DNA from: Schistosoma haematobium
Taxonomy: Eukaryota > Platyhelminthes > Trematoda > Strigeidida > Schistosomatidae
Direction of reading: 5' to 3'
Assembly (NCBI RefSeq): GCF_000699445.3
Contig: NC_067199.1
Coordinates: forward strand, 30,278,402-30,342,401
Length of the DNA: 64,000 nt
Shown here: piece by piece, positions 53,569 to 64,000 of the stretch
Position numbering within the stretch: position 1 is the stretch's first letter
How the letters are laid out: each line of letters opens with the position of its first letter
The notes under the pieces: model-generated
The model's input: only the letters and a program-made list of their open reading frames with translations
Databases searched by the model: none
What the model was told of the DNA's origin: nothing
Translations under genes and position numbers: made by a program

Positions 53569-56500
53569 GGCATGTAAACCTAGTCAAAAGTGAGATAATA
53601 AATCACTGATAATAAGGCGTCATTGTCACGTCATTACAAATTGTCCGGGTATAAATATATAGTTCATAGAGTTTGGATTCAGTGGTCAGAGGGTATTGTT
53701 TTTGAATTGAGACTTAAGGATCTTAGGTTCCTTCAAAACCACACCTGAGCTCAGGGGGAGCTAAACAGAAGGATCAACTAATATATGGGTTTATTAATAG
53801 AATGTTCAGCTTGGTTTTGCTTTATATAACCTGAGGTTAGTGGGTTAGGAATGATATACTTCGAAGTATTTAATGCTTTAACAATAAAAACTAGTGAAAG
53901 GAATAAAATTATTCAAATAACTGGTGTATCTGTGTAAAGGCTTAAAATTCCGTCTCGATAATTGCATAAACAGTCAGCTGAGCTTATAATCTTTTACGTA
54001 AAGGGCAACTGAACATTAGAACTAATTAAAAAGAGACCAGAAAATAATTTAGTATTTTTCAGTTTTTTTATACTATCAGTGATTATTCTCATTCTTATTT
54101 CTTTGGTTTATTGTTTCACTCTCACAAATGTATAAAAGAGTAAGCTACCTAAAAAACAATTTAGCAAAATATGTAATAAGTTAATTGGTAATCTCATAAA
54201 ACCATAAATCTGTAGCGGTTTATACTTCTATTTTATAACAAGAATGTCTTTCTCCTTCGGAAAAATAGTTAAGACAATATCAGTGAGTAAATTTCGAGGA
54301 AGAAAAACAAAACAAAACTTCTCATAATAAACAGAATTGTTGAAGTTCGTTTATCTACATTTAATTATACATTGAATTGATTAACTTGTATCTGATTTAA
54401 ATTGCTTCATTTTAAATTCATCGGCTATGACTGAATATATAAGTTCCGAATAGTTTGTATATTTAAACGAATATTTATGAAAATTGATAGTTATTTAATT
54501 CAATCTATCCAATTTATTAGGTAAGACATAATATTTCTAAAAAAATATTCTTTAAAAGAAAGTAATTTATAACGTCAAATAGATATCCAGTTTAAAATAC
54601 TTTTATAGACTAAAGCGTAATAATTATAAAAGTACTACATAGATAGCAAATTAAAATAAAGTTAGATCTACTATACTGTGTTAAAGATTGTTAAGAGTTT
54701 ATGTGACGCTGTAAATAATAAGTACAGTTGATTATCGCAGAGATTTTCACATGATTGAAGTATATTTTTCCTATTGATTTACAACCTTTGATTTAATGTT
54801 CATGGGTAAGAAAAACGGATTCAAATATGAAAAAGAAGGTTGCATATGATAATGTAAATAGACATTCATTTTATCCCGTGTAGTTGTGATTCAGACTTTA
54901 AAAAGGGGGTTTTATGATGATGTTGATCAGTCTAAAATAAATTATCAATTTTTTTAACACATGAAGTTAACTTCGATATTTCGTTGTCACTTAAAAGATA
55001 AAAACTTATCAATACTTGTATTTATTGAAGTTATCTTAACTGTATAAAATTATTTACCAGAAAGGTTAACTGAGAATACCCAAAGATGGCAGAATGTAAT
55101 TCAATGCTAGCTTACTTTTACGCTATTTAAGAACATAGGGAAATTACAAATATGGTCTACTTTGATCCAGCAGTTATGAAACCAAAAAATGACAGTCTAT
55201 GGTGGTTCATACAGAAAAGAAAAAAGAAAATGAGTCTAAACAATATGAGAGGAAATACATCAAAAAACTAGTTGATTGATTTTAGGCGCTTTCTTAGCAT
55301 ATAACCGCCTCAGATGATACTATATTCACTGTCTTTAAATAATAAGACATTTACCAGCTATTCAATAAATATCAACTTGAAATAGCTGCTGAATTTTGCA
55401 AGAACAAAGCATCTACAATTAATATTGACTAAAACAATATCCTGTCGACCACGTATTTTAATAATTCAGAGCATGAGTCTTTTCTTTAAATCATTATTTA
55501 TCTAAGGTCACTCAAACTTATCAGTATTATGCAACTTGCTAATCTCGTTAGGCATTTTGTCAAGAGGTAATCCACTAGTCGGAAAATTTTAATTATTGGG
55601 ATTACAAGTCCAAATTTCGGATTAATTTGTTCCCAATTATTGGATGATTTCATAATCTCAGGTTTGTCCCGAAGATTTCTTTGAAAAACACAAGATAAAC
55701 AATAGTGTGAAATTAAAATAATGAGATTTGAATTCGTTAAATAAAGTACTGTCATAAATAAAACAGTCTTAAACCACAGACACCCACAATATATCGTGTA
55801 AAATAACATCAAGTCAAAAGATGTTTCCAATTCTAATTTTCTTACAATAAGATTATAGTCATTATTTTAAGTACTGTGTAACATTTTAACTCAGTGATAT
55901 TATGCTAATTCTCTCATAAACATAATCATTATTATAATCGAATTTCAAAAGAAAGACGGAAGTTAATTCTTCAATTTTTGGCTTGTTATTTGTACCTGCA
56001 AAATGTAACCTTGTTAAAAAAAATTGAAATTAATTAAAGAATCATCCTTTTCCGATGTGATTTTTATGTTAGCGAGAAGTTTTATTAATTCAGTGTCTAA
56101 TCGAAATCTCACAGGGAACAAGCTCATGAAAGAAACATTTTTAAAATGGCACTACTACAACTCAGCTAATAAACTAGACAATTCTGAAAACTGGCGGAAA
56201 AGAATTCTGTGATCAATTTGAGTCATTATAATCGAAATTTTGATTTATTGTTGTTTTAGAATAGCAAGTATTCAGTACACAGATATTTAGTGAAAACCAT
56301 ATTTTAGCCATATTTTATCGCGAAATTTTTAGATTGTATTCAACTGGTATGTTAACGCTTCAGTTCATTAGGCTAAGAAATAAAACACCAGAATTATTTA
56401 TCAGTGAGAAATTTTTTCAAAAGAACACTGAAGATTGAAAGTAATTTGCAAAAAATCCAGTAAAACATTTGAGATGCCTCGAAATAATTAAGATCTGATG

Positions 56501-56736
56501 TTTCAAAAAAATTTAAACAACCGTTAACAGAGCAGTGTTCTATGCAACTCTCAAGTCGGCATAGAATTTAATCTATGACATTCTTTAATTTCAGCATAAG
56601 TATCAAGTACATATGATATAAATATTGAGAATTCTATTATATATTGGATGCCAAAACATTATGTTATGTACCACAGTATTGATCCTATTACGTTCAAATA
56701 AATTTTCTACAAAATACCTCACCCAGTTTCTGATGC

Positions 56737-56738
<2 letters not shown>

Positions 56739-56773
<35 letters not shown>
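56739..56773 (+). repeat. (TA)n microsatellite
   Basis: About 17 TA dinucleotides. Confidence 0.97.
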
Positions 56774-56778
<5 letters not shown>

Positions 56779-57361
56779 TTTGACAGGATCTCTGTTTGCT
56801 ACGCAGATAAAAGATAATAGAGAACAGTAAAAAAGGCTTTACTATTGATTTAATAATAAAATCTGTGAATAAACCTAAAATTTCAATACATATTTGACGG
56901 AATCGCATTCCTTTTTTTTCACAGTAACAATTTCACACAACCATCAATCACTACATTTTGTGACAAAATTAGATGGAGTTTACTTTGATTTATTTTTATT
57001 TAATAATGTCAAAGTTGAAGCTGTCTGTTCATTTTTGAATAAATATTATGTAATTTTGAATTATTGATTTTTAGTGCTGAACTTTAAAAAATAAACATTA
57101 GCTAATGGGTCTTAAATAGGATGGAAAGTTCATCCTGAATTCTGTTGCTAGCCTTATTTCATCTATTCTATACCAGCATATTTTAATATTAATTAAGATT
57201 ATGTATTAGCATGAATTTAAGACAATTGACTATTCGAATTATAACGTTTAACTTCTAGGTTATTAGTGAAATAAAACTAGTAATATTGAAATATATCTAG
57301 TAAGTAATGTTAGCAACAATAAGTTTGTACTTCACTTGAAACCGTGAAAATAATAAACAGA

Positions 57362-57387
<26 letters not shown>
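57362..57387 (+). repeat. (AT)n microsatellite
   Basis: About 13 AT dinucleotides. Confidence 0.95.
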
Positions 57388-57392
<5 letters not shown>

Positions 57393-57585
57393 ACATAAAA
57401 TGAGGGGACTGATAATCTAATTACAAATATGATCAAATATTTAGTCAAATATTATGTAATTTATGAAATGTTGTAAAATGAATTTGAAGTAATATGTGCT
57501 AATGAAATTCTTCACGCGTTTTTATGATCGATAAAATTAATGACACAAAGTTATATGAATAATGGTCATAATATATTTTATTGAA

Positions 57586-57761
57586 TGAAATCATGAACCG
57601 ATTGATGTTAGACCACCATTGAAAACCAGGAAGCACTGGACGGCCGTTTCATTCTATTGTGGGACTCCTCAGCAGTGCGCATCCACGACCCTGCTCGCGG
57701 GGTTCGAACCCAGGGCCTTCAGTCTCGCGCACGAACGTTAAACCTACTGGACCACTGAGCC
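57586..57761 (-). mobile_element. Sm-alpha-type SINE with tRNA-like head and degenerate hammerhead
   Basis: On the minus strand from 57761 there is a tRNA-like head with a box A-like TGGTCCAGTAGG and box B GGTTCGAACCC (around 57700-57711). The family body GTGGATGCGCACTG, CTGAGGA and GAAACGGCCGTCCAGTGC follows. The hammerhead catalytic boxes CTGANGA and GAAA are present with the GTC cleavage triplet. The stem II partner reads AGAAT instead of GGGAC, so stem II cannot close and activity is unlikely. It is the only copy here that keeps the full pol III-type head. Confidence 0.8.
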
Positions 57762-57803
57762 AGAATCAAATGGTGTTAATGTCTAACCTCAACCAATCCA
57801 CGA

Positions 57804-57890
57804 AGTGCTTCCAGGTTTCCAATGGTGGTCTAACATCAATCGGTTCATGATCTCAATAAAAAAAACTTAACAATCTCCACAACCCCTAAA
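57804..57890 (+). repeat. SINE 3' end fragment, inverted relative to the preceding SINE
   Basis: AGTGCTTCCAGGTTTCC through GGTTCATGATCTCAAT and ACAATCTCCACAACCCC. It is complementary to the 3' end of the SINE at 57586-57761 and forms ~48 bp inverted arms around a ~170 bp loop. Confidence 0.8.
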
Positions 57891-57957
57891 CTATATTATT
57901 TTAATAAGATAAATCTAGGCCGTAAAATATACAAGTGTAATGGTCATTTAATAATTG

Positions 57958-58086
57958 AATTTATGAATCGAATGAATCTAGACCACCATGAAAAGCATGA
58001 AAGCATTGGACGGCCGTTTCATTCTAGTATGAGACTCTTCAGTAGTATGCAGCTATGATCTTGTCCCATGAGATCCGAACCCGGGA
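57958..58086 (-). mobile_element. Older Sm-alpha-type SINE copy
   Basis: Minus strand: GGATCTCATGGGACAAGATC, then CTGAAGA and GAAACGGCCGTCCAATGC. Box B has changed to GGTTCGGATCT. Stem II is broken (GTCTCA against AGAAT), so no active ribozyme is expected. Confidence 0.7.
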
Positions 58087-58796
58087 TCTATAAAGATTAT
58101 TTTGTGATAAAGATGACCTTTTACTTATTAGACTTAAGGTTGACCAAGGTAAAAGAAACGACTGGATATCTTTATTATCACAAAGAGCCCCAGATTTGTA
58201 ATCCAACTAACTACTGAAGGAATTTAAATCTGACAGATTTCGGCAGACAATTATTCACATGTAAAATTATCGAAAACGAAAGATGTATGCTAGCACTATG
58301 AAATTAAAGAAATTCGAATACGTGACTTTTATAAGTTTTTCTCATCACACTGTCGAGCTGTGGAATTTGTAAATAAAAATACGATTTTTTCCAGTCAATT
58401 TTTCTATCAGTGAATAATTCATTTCTCAATAAATAACGGGATTAATTCATTCATGGATTGATGAATAAAGAATAATGCTTAGAAACGTGCTTAGAATCTA
58501 CCTCTATCTGCACTGTTGGATTGTATGTTATTTTGAACTACCAAACAATGGATTCGTTACTCAAGAGTAATGTATACAACAGAAATCGTTTGTTTATTAT
58601 GATAGGCGGATATAATAAACGTTTTCTGAGGTTCTATTATGAAACTTGTCCGCATAGAATAAACTGTCCTTTGTTTCAATAAAATAAACCAAGCTACTTC
58701 ATTATTTCTTCATTAATTTCTGAACAAAAAAATGCTATAAACAGTGAGAGTGTTGATAAGTTTAAGGCTCATCAAAATACTAGCGACAAAATGCGC
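58087..58796. other. AT-rich spacer between SINE copies
   Basis: Nothing recognised. Confidence 0.6.
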
Positions 58797-58884
58797 ACAA
58801 TGGAACGAAACGGCCGTCCAGTGCTTCCAGGTTTCCAAAGGTGGTGGTCTAACATCAATCGGTTCATGATCTCAATCAAACACG
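58797..58884 (+). repeat. 5'-truncated Sm-alpha-type SINE
   Basis: Begins inside the ribozyme at GGAACGAAACGGCCGTCC and runs through the family 3' end (GGTTCATGATCTCAATCAAA). It lacks the tRNA head and the CTGANGA box. Confidence 0.75.
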
Positions 58885-61800
58885 ATTTCAGTTTAATTTA
58901 ATATTGTTTTTTAGTGTTTCGATTCCCGTTTCAAATGGTATGAGAGTATGTCTAAAAATGGAGAAGAATATAATTAGAAAATATACTCTTTTCATTATAA
59001 TTTAGAAAAAAAGAGAAGAAAAATGTTTTTCAGTGTAAATTGCAGTTGAGAATAGTTTACAAATTATCCTCATATATTTGTAAACTTTATGAAGCCCACC
59101 TGCTTGAACCTCTGGACTACCTGTTTCTGCCCTCTAAATATTTCAACACGTTATTTGTTTTTGCTTGTCTTAACACATCATTATGTTTATTAATCACACA
59201 ACATGGTAAGGTGCATATATGAAGAGTTTATAACCTTTCGCTGTACAAGTTGCAAAAAAGTCCAATCAGAAACATTGTAATTGCTGGCAATTTGCAACGA
59301 AAAAAATGTACATTATTCAAGTGTCAATTCTTAGACTACTAACATTTAGCTGGCGACCACTCAACATTTGTCGTCAGGTTCGACCAAGAAGTAAAAAACG
59401 GAAACTCGTTGAAATGCTTTATGCTCAGAATTCTATATTGTACCGTAAATATGTTACTGAATAAAGCTAATAATAATAACAAAATAGTGGTAGTAAGGCT
59501 TTGTTGAAAAAGTAGTTAAGTTAAAAATTTAATGTAAAGCAGTTATTCTAGGAAGTAGTCGACTAGGGATTTGGTTGTGAATCATTATTTAAATGGTTTA
59601 TGAGATAGTGTGTGAAAAATGGGAGGGGGACTGATGGAACATTGTAATTGTTGAACATATTTAATTCAGGATTTATGGTGTTTTTTGATCGGTCTATGAC
59701 ATATTCTGTCATCTATTCCACCTTGAACATGCAAACGCATTTGCTAATTATATGTATGAAAAAGAAGTGACTTCATTAGAAATATAGTATCAATATCCGA
59801 TGGAATGAAAGTGTATCTAATAAACCAATGAAAAAACGTGAGGTTAATTATGTATATGAGAAACTGACTAATTATATATAGATCATTTCACTTTTATAAT
59901 AATTCACATAAATGGAACAGGAATTGATTGATGCTCAATTTTTCGAGATCAAATTTCGTTTCGTCAGATCGTCTTGAAAGTAACAAGTTCATTTCGATGT
60001 TTAAAATTTATTAACCTGTAAGGACGAAAACATACATCAAAGTTAATAGATCAGTTGACAATGTTTATTGCTTTCATGTTTTAAGTGTAAGATGTTTGTC
60101 GATAATCAGTATTACATTTCATGGTAGTTTCTTATTGCTCACTATAAGGATAGTGTTACACGTTTTGTAAGACTGAAACCGATTCAGTTAAGTAACTGAA
60201 CTGAAAATATTACTGTCAATGTATTTTGCTAAAGGTATAATTTTCGCAAATTCATAGATTGAAAGTACCTTAAACGATTTCTATTGGTTTACAGAGTTAA
60301 ATACTTTTTGTAGTCCAACTTGTATCGTTAACTCAAGGAAATTATTCTGTGATCTTATATGATATTTATTGAGATTATTACTATCTGTTTGTTGTAGAGT
60401 TGAAAAAGGCTCTTCAAAGCTTATCATCGAAATATTTTATAAGTTTATCAATAACTTACAATGAAAAGTATGAGAAATTACATATATTTTTTAAGTAAAA
60501 GTTTTATTGAGTAAATATTATATGCTTCTAGTAAGTTATTCAGGACACATTTGTTATCTGTTTGTTAGTTTTACTTCTCATGTGATGACCTTAATATTTA
60601 TATCAACCATATTGTTATTGAGAATAAGACCTTGATGTTTAAAATAAATGAACATTTAATTATCAAAAAGACGTATGACTGGTAATATGAAAAACATATA
60701 CTCTATTGAAATTTATCTGTTTCATGGCCAAGAATATGTAGGTATTTCATAATGAGATTATAACCGAAAACATTTTGCTATGAACTACATGTAACTAGTT
60801 TCTTACAAACTGTTCCTTTGGATCTTTTATCATGACTATAAATCATGAGATGATGATTTTCTCATTTATCATTATCATCATCATCATCATCATCATCATC
60901 ACATGTTTGGCAAAAATTGCTTTTTCAGTGTTTAAGTTAAGCAACAGCTGTTAAAACATTGATATCATCGTCATTTACCCTAGCAAATTTAATACTGACA
61001 TAAAAATTCAAATAAGGTAAATGTATACAAGCTTAAATATGGAATATAATTGAGTAGAGTTTTTGTCAATTAACTATTATTTTATTTTACATATTTACTA
61101 ATCTTTCTATTATTTAACCGTTTCTAGTTTCCTTCAAATACCATTAATTCATTTAATTAAAAATTGTCACCAAGAGTCATACTCTACTTTGACATATGAT
61201 ACTTGATGTGTGTGTGTATGTGCACTCTGCTATATATTACCATTAATAGTGAACTTCTTTTTCTTGTCAATAATTAAGATCCTATTACTACCTTCATTAA
61301 TGCTACCATCATCGCTACTGTTATCATTTTATTAATTTTGAGTTCAATCATTATAACAATATTTTAGACATACACTGACTGATAAAGTGATCAAACGTAA
61401 ACATTTATCTTTTTATCAATTTTCTATTGGTTATAACTAATTTCAATTATAAATAAAATCAATAGTAAGATAATAGAATTAAAGATGAAAATATCAACTT
61501 TGATTGAATGAGTCTTTTAAAGTGGTTATCTATATATATTATCAAGTTATTGACTAGGATTTATACACTTAATATAATGTAAATTCATCGCTTACAGTAA
61601 GATTGATACTGGATACTTGAGTACAACTTATTTATAAAGTACTTCATTGGTTATAGTGAGTGAGAAAGAATATACTTATAATTAAGTTGATTGTATGATG
61701 TATGTTATCGATTGTTTCAATTTAGGTGTTTCTTAATGGGTTAATTCATTCTAGAATGAACTTGTGTAATCCAGACTTTATATTAAGTCTATCATAAATC

Positions 61801-62265
61801 TCATATAAACAAAATAATCATTTAGTTTATGCTATTTAATAATTATAAAGCTAACAGCATATTATCATTTTAGTAAAACGTGGAGTACTTATGTAATATT
61901 ATTATAAGGTGAATGCCTATGACCAAAATTGAAATAAATTTCATTCAGGAGATTTAAGGGAAAAATAAAAATAACCAAGTTGAATTATGCTAGTCCACTA
62001 ATTAGACCTCAGCAAACAAATTTAGGGACCAAGAATACATCCTACTTTGAACTAATCGACTGATTGTTTCCAAAGTCTAATATATAATGTTACAAGTTAA
62101 TCATAGGATCAAAAAGAAATAAGCTATTATGGAGGATGTTTATTCTTATTTGGCAACCAGTTATTTTAAATAATGTGATCAGTTCTGGCTAGAAATATGA
62201 TAGTTAAATTAGTTTACAAGAACCCGTTTGAAATTTTTGTCGAGATTTTATCAGTACGTAATTTA
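58885..62265. other. AT-rich intergenic region
   Basis: No gene or RNA was recognised. The 60-codon ORF at 59040-59222 has no known motif. One ATC microsatellite is listed separately. Confidence 0.55.
60876..60901 (+). repeat. (ATC)n microsatellite
   Basis: About nine ATC triplets, preceded by imperfect ATT/ATC repeats from about 60866. Confidence 0.95.
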
Positions 62266-62440
62266 AAGCACACAGGACCTGGGTTCGAATCCCGCGAGCG
62301 GGATCGTGGATGCGCACTGCTGAAGAGTCCCACAATGGGACGAAACGGCCGTCCAGTGCTTTCAGATTTCCAAAGGTGGTCTGACATCAATGGGTTCATG
62401 ATCTCAATCAAAAACTTAATAATCTCCACAACCCCTATAC
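62266..62440 (+). mobile_element. Sm-alpha-type SINE, head partly lost, intact hammerhead
   Basis: Box B-like GGGTTCGAATCC (62281-62292) is present, but the box A region upstream is replaced by unrelated sequence. The body and 3' end (GGGTTCATGATCTCAATCAA, CTCCACAACCCC) are complete. It contains the hammerhead annotated at 62314-62359. Confidence 0.82.
62314..62359 (+). ncRNA. Hammerhead ribozyme within the SINE
   Basis: Self-cleaving RNA motif. Stem I GCACTG (62314-62319) pairs with CAGTGC (62354-62359). The catalytic box CTGAAGA (62320-62326) fits the required CUGANGA. Stem II GTCCCA/TGGGAC (62327-62332 with 62336-62341) closes on a CAA loop. GAAA is at 62342-62345. A three-pair stem III with a two-base loop precedes the cleavage triplet GTC (62351-62353). 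All conserved core bases are present. The very short stem III is typical of schistosome SINE and Penelope-type hammerheads, which tend to cleave better as dimers. Activity is inferred from the fold, not shown. Confidence 0.8.
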
Positions 62441-63485
62441 AAGTACGTAGGTTATGTTGTTCATATACAAAAAATGTGTTTCTTTCATACTGTTCCAAGA
62501 TCAGTAGTAAATTCTGTGATCTGTTTATATTTTATTTGTCAAGGATATGACTTGCTAAAACATTTACATGGTGTGAATAGATCTATTAGGTTAGGGAATA
62601 ATCAGTATATTTTATATCTTGAGGTCTAACTGTTGGGAAGACCCATTATATTCCTCAAAAATGTTCAGAAGAGCCCTGAAAATGCTGGGAAACATTTTAT
62701 CCAATTAGTGTTGAATAGAAGTATCTTAGAAACATCTAGAAAGTGAAGTCACGTGTCACATTTCTGATTGGATGATGACCTATGTTTAGTAGGATTCCGA
62801 AAACTTCAAAAAGCCAAAGAGCATCTGAAATGCTATTAATACCATCATTTTTCTGTACATAAGCGAACCATATTTCGCCCTTCTTATCTTGTGTTCACGT
62901 TGTCATGTAGATTGAGCCTGGCGTTACTAGAAGAACTTAGGAAACTGTTGTTATATTGTTTATTGGTTGATGAACACTTAGGTTTGAACGATTGTTCAAC
63001 CACTTGTAATGGACAACTCAATAGACATTTTATATTGAAAAGTCTCCCCCAAATTACGATTACTGGTGTTGAATATATATAATCGCATATTGAAATGTTA
63101 TAGTTGTAGGCTTTAAGTAACAGTACAGTGTGAAAGGTTTTTAAAATAACGTTTAGTCTTTCGTTTCTTTTTAGGATTGATGCAGAAATGTTTATCATAA
63201 AAACTGGCTGACAAACATGTAAATGTATTTATGTCAAACGAATCGGCTTAATGACATCAACTTAATCCAACAACCAGAAGAGAATTAAGAAAAACTTATG
63301 ATTTTAGTGAATATGAAAAGCTGTTAAATTTGATTTATTTATAATCAGTTTCTTCAAAATAAACAAACGTGCAAGGTTTTTGAAACCAATTCCCCAGTAA
63401 TCGTTATCTTTATTGCTATTCAACAAAAGGATGAAAGTTACTTAAAAAAGTATAAATATTGATTTTATGGTTTTTTGTTTACGGG
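62441..63485. other. AT-rich spacer
   Basis: Overlapping ORFs on both strands near 62884-63198 have no recognised motif. No gene is supported. Confidence 0.55.
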
Positions 63486-63645
63486 GTAGCGTCAGATAAG
63501 GAATCTGAGTTGAAATCTCGCTAGTGGGATCATGGATGCACACTAAAATGAAACGGCCATCCAGTGCTTCAAGGTTTTCAATAGCGGTTTAACATTGATC
63601 GATTCATAATCCCAATTAAAAACTCAACAATCTCTTCAACTCCAT
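63486..63645 (+). mobile_element. Degenerate Sm-alpha-type SINE
   Basis: Contains GGATCATGGATGCACACT, AATGAAACGGCCATCCAGTG and a diverged 3' end (GATTCATAATCCCAATTAAA). The CTGANGA box and stem II are deleted between 63544 and 63547, so no ribozyme remains. Confidence 0.7.
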
Positions 63646-64000
63646 ACAAATAAGGAATCATTGAGGCATAGATGTTTTATTTGAAGTGATGACTCCACTT
63701 GAGTACTTTTTTGTGACTGAATGAATAAGGATATTTTATAAATAGCTCAGAACGACTAAGATACAATTAGAACGCACTGATCATTTAAGAAATGAATAGA
63801 CTATTCATTTTTATCAATATATTTTTATACATTCATGTAAATAATATCGCATTTTTTGTTTGAATTAGCTCATAGAAAAAGACATAATTTTCCCAATCTA
63901 TCGATTGAAAATTAATGGAAATAAAACGTTATAGAATACCTGGTAACATTTAGTTAAAATAAAATAATAATGAATACAATTTACAAACTGGCATAATGAT
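63646..64000. other. AT-rich right edge
   Basis: Nothing recognised. Confidence 0.6.

Larger units (their letters stand above)
52147..57585. other. Long AT-rich intergenic region
   Basis: It starts with the MICU 3' UTR. No further gene was recognised. The minus-strand ORF at 55498-55830 (110 aa) and the ORF at 56024-56212 lack known motifs and look like chance frames. The only structure seen is the two TA microsatellites listed separately. Confidence 0.55.

Noticed and set aside
55498..55830. 110-codon minus-strand ORF
   Set aside because: Hydrophobic low-complexity start and no recognised domain; it could not be linked to neighbouring exons.
57700..57761. A functional tRNA gene
   Set aside because: Only box A and box B-like segments are present; acceptor and anticodon arms do not close, and the block is part of a SINE.
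62214..62550. ORFs of 117 and 94 codons across the SINE
   Set aside because: They run through a tRNA-derived SINE and its ribozyme, so they are not protein genes.

Overview
The window is eukaryotic nuclear DNA from a blood fluke, probably genus Schistosoma (species not resolved). Four observations support this. The intergenic DNA is AT-rich. Gene exons are separated by 30-61 bp micro-introns. RTE-clade non-LTR elements of the SR2/Perere type are present. So are tRNA-headed SINEs carrying hammerhead-ribozyme cores, as in the schistosome Sm-alpha family. Nothing looks prokaryotic.

Layout. Positions 1-1984 hold a decayed RTE-type element on the minus strand, cut by the window edge. Positions 2321-6294 hold a second, plus-strand RTE element, nearly full length but broken by stops and frameshifts. 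Positions 6488-7447 (minus) carry five exons of a class I phosphatidylinositol transfer protein gene. Positions 7780-8547 hold short non-autonomous pieces that share 5' and 3' ends with the RTE element.

The main feature is 10402-42726: a 32.3 kb head-to-tail array of 17 nearly identical ~1.88 kb units. Each unit is one 323 bp LTR plus a 1.56 kb internal region, and an 18th LTR closes the array. The whole block is flanked by a 4 bp direct repeat (GGAT), as if it were one LTR-retrotransposon insertion of the form (LTR-internal)x17-LTR. The internal region encodes only Gag (277 aa) and an aspartic protease in the -1 frame. The two are linked by a textbook -1 frameshift site: GGGAAAC, a 6 nt spacer, then a GC-rich stem. 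Reverse transcriptase, RNase H and integrase are absent, so the family depends on proteins supplied in trans.

To the right, 45472-45740 (minus) is a diverged LTR of the same family. Positions 46080-47108 (minus) are a second, internally deleted Ty3/gypsy element with a damaged gag. Positions 47814-52146 (plus) contain what reads as a complete 10-exon gene for a mitochondrial calcium uptake protein (MICU2/MICU3-like, 402 aa) with two canonical EF-hands. The remaining ~12 kb is AT-rich sequence with microsatellites and five Sm-alpha-type SINE copies. One of these (62266-62440) keeps a complete hammerhead fold.

The two host genes are unrelated in function. One moves phosphatidylinositol between membranes and the other gates the mitochondrial calcium uniporter. 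The array lies between the first recognisable PITP exon and the MICU gene, and may lie inside the PITP 5' intron, because the exon encoding the PITP N-terminus was not found. All assignments come from reading the sequence; no database search was run.
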